Assembly (NCBI GenBank): GCA_036850595.1
Contig: CM072160.1
Location: 4,357,773 to 4,421,772 of the forward strand
Origin: Rhyacichthys aspro
Lineage: Eukaryota; Chordata; Actinopteri; Gobiiformes; Rhyacichthyidae
DNA length: 64,000 nucleotides
Reading direction: 5' to 3'
Shown: one piece after another, positions 60,735 to 64,000 of the stretch
How positions within the stretch are numbered: position 1 is the stretch's first letter
Layout of the letters: the number at the start of each line of letters is the position of its first letter
The notes under the pieces: model-generated
Told to the model about the DNA's origin: nothing
The model's input: only the letters and a program-made list of their open reading frames with translations
Databases searched by the model: none
Program-made: the position numbers and the translations under genes

Positions 60735-63641
60735 CTGAAAACGAACAGGAGAAAAACAGGACTTTATTCACTTCATTCATCCGCAAGAGAAAATATAATA
60801 AAATAAAGTAAAACAGTTTTCACTTTTAGGATTTAAACTGGTTTAAATCATGGTTTAAATTGAACTCTTTTGCACTTCTTTTGTTTAAATTAACCAGTTT
60901 ATTTTTCCTGTAAATCAGGTAAATCAAAATTTTAAGCAGAATTATTTAGATAGGCTTTTGAATAAGTTTTAATGGTAGTTTATTAACTTTAGACGTGTCC
61001 AGACGGGACGGACGGGGCGTGTTCATGTATCGTGTTGTTCTGTCGCTCTTTAGTCCTGGTTTAGTCCTTGTTTACTCCTGGAATAGTCCTGATTTAGTCC
61101 TCCTCATATGGGTCAGTTCTGGTTTAGTCCTGGTTTAGTCCTGGTTTAGTCCTTGTTTACTCCTGGAATAGCCCTGATTTAGTCCTCCTCATATGGGTCA
61201 GTTCTGGTTTAGTCCTGGTTTAGTCCTGGTTTAGACCTGGTTTAGTCCTGGTTTAGTCCTGGTTTAGTCCTCATATGGGTCAGTTCTGGTTTAGTCCTGG
61301 TTTAGACCTGGTTTAGTCCTGGTTTAGTCCTGGTTTAGTCTTCATATGGGTCAGTTCTGGTTTAGTCCTGGTTTAGTTCTGGTTTAGTCCTGGTTTAGAC
61401 CTGGTTTAGACCTGGTTTAGTCCTGGTTTAGTCCTGGTTTAGTCCTCATATGGGTCAGTTCTGGTTTAGTCCTGGTTTAATCCTGGCTCAGCCCTGCTTT
61501 AGTCCTGGTTTAGTCATGAAATAGTCCTGGTTTAGTCCATAGTCCTGGTTTAGTCCTGGTATACTCCTGGAATAGCCCTGATTTAGTACTGATATAGTCC
61601 TGAGTCAGTTCTGGTTTAGTCCTGGTTTAGTCCTGGTCTGGGCCCATGTGTGGACTCACCTGGGACTTCCTGAACCTCATGTGGTTGCACATAATGTGAA
61701 ACTCATCGATCTGTCGGCTGCTCACTCCTTCCACAAAATGCGGCGCGAAGAAAAACGGGTAAAACAACTGGCTGTGTTTGTTTAAGGGCAGCGCGAAAGT
61801 CAGGTTCCTGCTTTCTCCAAAACGGTACAAAACGTTCAGGATGGTGCTGCTCGCCGTTTTGTGCGTCTTTAGGAACACAACGTGAGTTTTTGCTTTGCAC
61901 TTTCCAGAACTAGTCTTGAATAAAGTTGTCGGGATTTTATTTTTATCCAAAGACGAACGGTTCGGCTCGTTTTCAGAAATGTGTCGAGAGTTTGTGACAG
62001 TTTTTTCGCTCTGTTTCGGTGAAATATGGTTTGATGTTTTTGTGAGGTCCTCTTTATGAACTCGGGAGTTGATTTTCTCAGTGTGAAGAGATCTAAGTCC
62101 AGGTTTTACGGTGTAAGCAGGGTTCGACCAAAGGTTTCCCAGAATGCTCTCCAGAGAAAATGGCTGTGGTTTGTTGACGGTGAGTTGAAGGTGAGGCGCT
62201 CCGCTCAGTTTGTCGTTTCTGAAAAAGACAAAAAACAGTAAATGCGACAGGATTTAACGTGTGCCAGACTAAAGGATAAGTGTCAGTTGTGTTAGTCTAG
62301 TCTAGATGGTTATTTTTACACACAAACAGACTGGACTGACAGACAGGAGCCAGGGTTTGCTGGTGCTAAGCAAAGTGGCAGTTTGCATACCCAAATTTTT
62401 TAAGCAGAAATATTTTGATTGCCTTTGCAAATAAGTTTTAATGGTAGTTTATCGTTGACTTTGTCTTTTAATTACTTTAAACGATTAAAAACTCCCACTG
62501 AGGCCGTCACAGCTCGGGCTCGATCTGATATGAGTAGCTTTAAACTGATAACAGTAATTTTATATGTGAACTGTGTTTTTTATAGGTTTGTTGAAAAGAA
62601 AATCAGAAATCTTTGCAACCCAAAATATTCCTTTTTGCAGCGATCTGTTTGGCATTTAGCCGTTTTGCATGAGAATTAATCCAGAAATCTTTGACTGGTC
62701 ACGCTACCCCAGACTCGGGGCAGTTGAAGACACCCCTACGATTGTCAAAAGGGCAGAAATGGGCTCAAATCAATCACATTATATTTGCTATGTACGAGGG
62801 CTGTGCAATTAATCAAGTTTTCAGGGGTTTTTTTCCATTGGGATTATTTATGATGTTTTTATTTATTGTAGATCTTGATGATTATTTCTGTTTATTTTTA
62901 AGCTATTTATTTATACATTTGACTATATTATTTACTTTAAGGAGATTTCACAGACAGCACATATAATCTGCATCTGATTCCAGTTGAAACAAGGCTCATG
63001 GACAGTTTAGATCATGGTAAACGTCTAGAGATAAATCAAAAATGTGTGATTACGGACCCCTCTCTTTAGATCCTTTCCTTCATGCGTCCCATTATCTCAC
63101 TACTGTCACACGTTTAGACCCTGCGTCTGTTTTAATCAGCCTTCGTCTAGACATCACGATGACCCAGAAACACGAGCCGCATCGATCAATATTTCATACA
63201 AAGACTATGGATCAGTGCAAAGCAATGTGATACGTGTTTACAATGAGTCACAGTCAAACGCACGAAATAACAATGCTTTCTCTTCTTTTAGACAAAGATA
63301 TCGGATTAGTTTCACTTTAGAGCAATCTGTTAACAGTATTTACAGGAAAAATACTTTGTCTGATCATGTTTTAAGTCATTTTTTTTTACAAAGAAATTAA
63401 ATGGAATGATACTTTTTGGAATAAACTGTGGCAAGTCCAAATAAAATACATTGGTGTGGACTTCTCTTTCTTATGTTCGTGTACGTGGCCATGCAGTATG
63501 AAGAGTTTAATGTGTGTCTAAATACGTCGAAAATACCTGGCCTGACGGGCGACAAAAGTCTGGAAAGCGATGCAGACCAAGACCAAGACCAGGAGGATCC
63601 AGAGAGAGTGACGTCTGCTGCAGAGCGCTCTCCTCACACAC
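59811..63641 (-). CDS. gal3st2: Galactose-3-O-sulfotransferase, GAL3ST2-like (5' end missing)
   Basis: Family role: Golgi type II membrane enzymes that move sulfate from PAPS to the 3-OH of terminal galactose on glycoproteins or glycolipids. Seen: three minus-strand exons, 63641-63537, 62218-61660 and 60734-59811, giving 528 residues joined in phase 2 and then phase 0, with GT/AG at every junction. Order: short basic segment, one hydrophobic anchor, a stem of about 110 residues, the 5'-PAPS motif FLKTHKTASST, MCNHMRF, then KVMPRDTFYFSVLRHP (3'-PAPS region) and the C-terminal family block LPELQYTERLY...QFPEK. The KVMP-DTFYFS, SPET, ALDWR and QFPEK strings fit GAL3ST2 better than GAL3ST1, 3 or 4. 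Odd points: the stem is much longer than in mammalian GAL3ST2 (about 400 residues in total), there is a basic tail of about 40 residues after QFPEK, and no initiator ATG was found. The family call is firm; the exact paralogue is likely but unproven. Confidence 0.9.
61051..61641. repeat. 11-bp minisatellite (TCCTGGTTTAG) in the last gal3st2-like intron
   Basis: About 590 bases of TCCTGGTTTAG and variants (TCCTTGTTTAC, ACCTGGTTTAG, TCCTGATTTAG). It is broken at intervals of roughly 70-100 bases by a conserved insert containing CATATGGGTCAGTTCTGG, which gives a higher-order pattern of at least five blocks. The array fills most of the 925-bp intron (60735-61659) and stops about 17 bases from the 5' splice site. 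The insert and the 11-mers vary little, which suggests recent expansion. Confidence 0.9.
61660..62218 (-). CDS. gal3st2: gal3st2-like exon: stem and 5'-PAPS-binding motif
   Basis: The exon starts after a pyrimidine-rich acceptor (TTTTTGTCTTTTTCAG) and ends TCCCAG before GTGAGT, in phase 0. About the first 110 residues form a polar Ser/Asn/Lys-rich stem of low complexity, with an Asn-Arg-Ser sequon and no recognisable domain. Then comes THVVFLKTHKTASSTIL, the family 5'-phosphosulfate loop. After it are a Cys-free segment with a second sequon (RNLTF), a Tyr/Phe-rich stretch ending FFAPHFVEGV, and FHIMCNHMRF. The long stem is this gene's main departure from mammalian relatives. The open frame continues across the acceptor to a stop at 62254-62256, so the exon start rests on the splice site and phase match. 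Confidence 0.88.
62219..63536 (-). other. gal3st2-like intron between anchor and stem exons
   Basis: A 1.3-kb AT-rich intron bounded by GT (63536) and AG (62219). Around 62788-62830 the string GAGGGCTGTGCAATTAATCAA resembles the outer end of a fish hAT-type repeat, but no partner end was found. No exon-like sequence was seen here. Confidence 0.5.
63537..63641 (-). CDS. gal3st2: gal3st2-like exon encoding the signal anchor
   Basis: This 105-bp exon follows TTTGTTGCAG on the minus strand and ends GCCAG before GTATTT. It encodes 34 whole codons: a Cys/Arg-rich cytoplasmic piece (CVRRALCCRRH), a hydrophobic anchor (SLWILLVLVLVCIAFQTFV) and ARQA. It ends in phase 2, and the AG plus the first A of the next exon restores an Arg codon. 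The frame holds no ATG, and a stop lies a few codons upstream of the acceptor, so an earlier exon must supply the start. That exon needs to end in phase 2. The ATGs I found on the minus strand between 63642 and 64000 do not lead to a suitable donor, so it probably lies outside the window. Confidence 0.78.
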
Positions 63642-64000
63642 CTGCAACAAACACAGACAAAACAGACTCAGACGGTGTGTTTACAGGCCACAGTTTGAGA
63701 CGGAGCAGGAATCTGTGAAGCTTGAGCTCACTATATACAAGTCTCAGTCCACGACACCACACGACCGAGGGGTATTCTATGAAAGTCGTTTAGAAAAGCT
63801 TGGCATGAAGCCCAAATTCCAGTTGTGTTAGTGTGAACAGAGGAGTTGAAGCTGAAGCAGCTCCATGAAGACGATTCTGGACTGATACACCACCTTTAGC
63901 CTCAGTTTGACGGAGCACAAGGGACTGATGTTGAGAAAATCTTCAGTAAATCTTATTTTTGTCTCCAATAGAACGTTTCCTTTAGCCATGGGAAAAAGAC
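63642..64000. other. Sequence upstream of the gal3st2-like anchor exon
   Basis: On the gene strand this is intron or 5' flank. A stretch near 63765-63800 (GAGGGGTATTCTATGAAAG) resembles a dispersed fish repeat that reads GGGGTATTCCA in other loci. An ATG with good context occurs at 63990-63988 (minus) and opens a frame of about 46 codons. Its best donor (CTAAAG before GTGGTG) is in phase 0 and does not fit the phase-2 anchor exon, so I do not assign it as exon 1. Confidence 0.35.

Noticed and set aside
60387..60806. 139-codon plus frame and other frames over 59776-60806
   Set aside because: These are shadows of the gal3st2-like terminal exon, which matches a known family on the minus strand.
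63428..63718. Plus-strand frame with a hydrophobic segment (IHWCGLLFLMFVYVAM)
   Set aside because: It looked like a type II anchor, but the minus strand at the same place has a better anchor exon, with splice sites and phases joining to the sulfotransferase. The plus frame has a stop just upstream and no ATG at its start.

Overview
The window looks like animal nuclear DNA, most likely from a ray-finned (teleost) fish. It is AT-rich and intron-containing, carries no bacterial-style operons, and is full of fish-type repeats (hAT-like elements, LINE 3' tails, minisatellites). The species cannot be named from the sequence.

Protein-coding content is low. The one gene I can support lies on the minus strand at the right end (about 59.25-63.64 kb). 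It is a galactose-3-O-sulfotransferase most like GAL3ST2. Three coding exons are visible: a signal-anchor exon at 63537-63641, a stem plus 5' PAPS-binding exon at 61660-62218, and a catalytic terminal exon at 59811-60734. Splice phases agree at both introns. The exon with the start codon was not found. From 1 to about 59 kb I see no convincing protein-coding gene, only one short candidate secreted-peptide exon (38255-38440).

Repeats dominate the rest. (i) Eleven copies of one non-autonomous hAT-type element, called HT1-HT11 here, make up about 9 kb. Several have terminal inverted repeats (TGTCAAACTCAA / TTGAGTTTGACA) and 8-bp target-site duplications. Each carries an internal 21-bp minisatellite. 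Compared together, the copies suggest a palindromic core: an A-arm of 21-mers, a short hinge, then a B-arm of the same 21-mer in reverse, with each arm expanding separately. (ii) A dispersed family of roughly 350-450 bp ('R2', five copies) carries a CRE-like site and CCAAT boxes. (iii) A very homogeneous array of sixteen 62-bp units lies at 48.04-49.05 kb, and a related locus at 41.3 kb has only one unit. (iv) An 11-bp TCCTGGTTTAG minisatellite fills much of the last sulfotransferase intron, with degenerate relatives elsewhere. (v) There are LINE 3' tails, a small inverted-repeat element in the sulfotransferase 3' UTR, and a large inverted repeat near 42 kb.

The repeat-free stretches between these elements have the look of a gene desert. 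Some contain moderately GC-rich, TAAT-rich blocks that could be conserved non-coding elements, and there is one textbook CTCF core motif at 15861. Long open frames reading as 7-residue repeats come from the 21-bp minisatellite (21 = 7 codons) and are not proteins.
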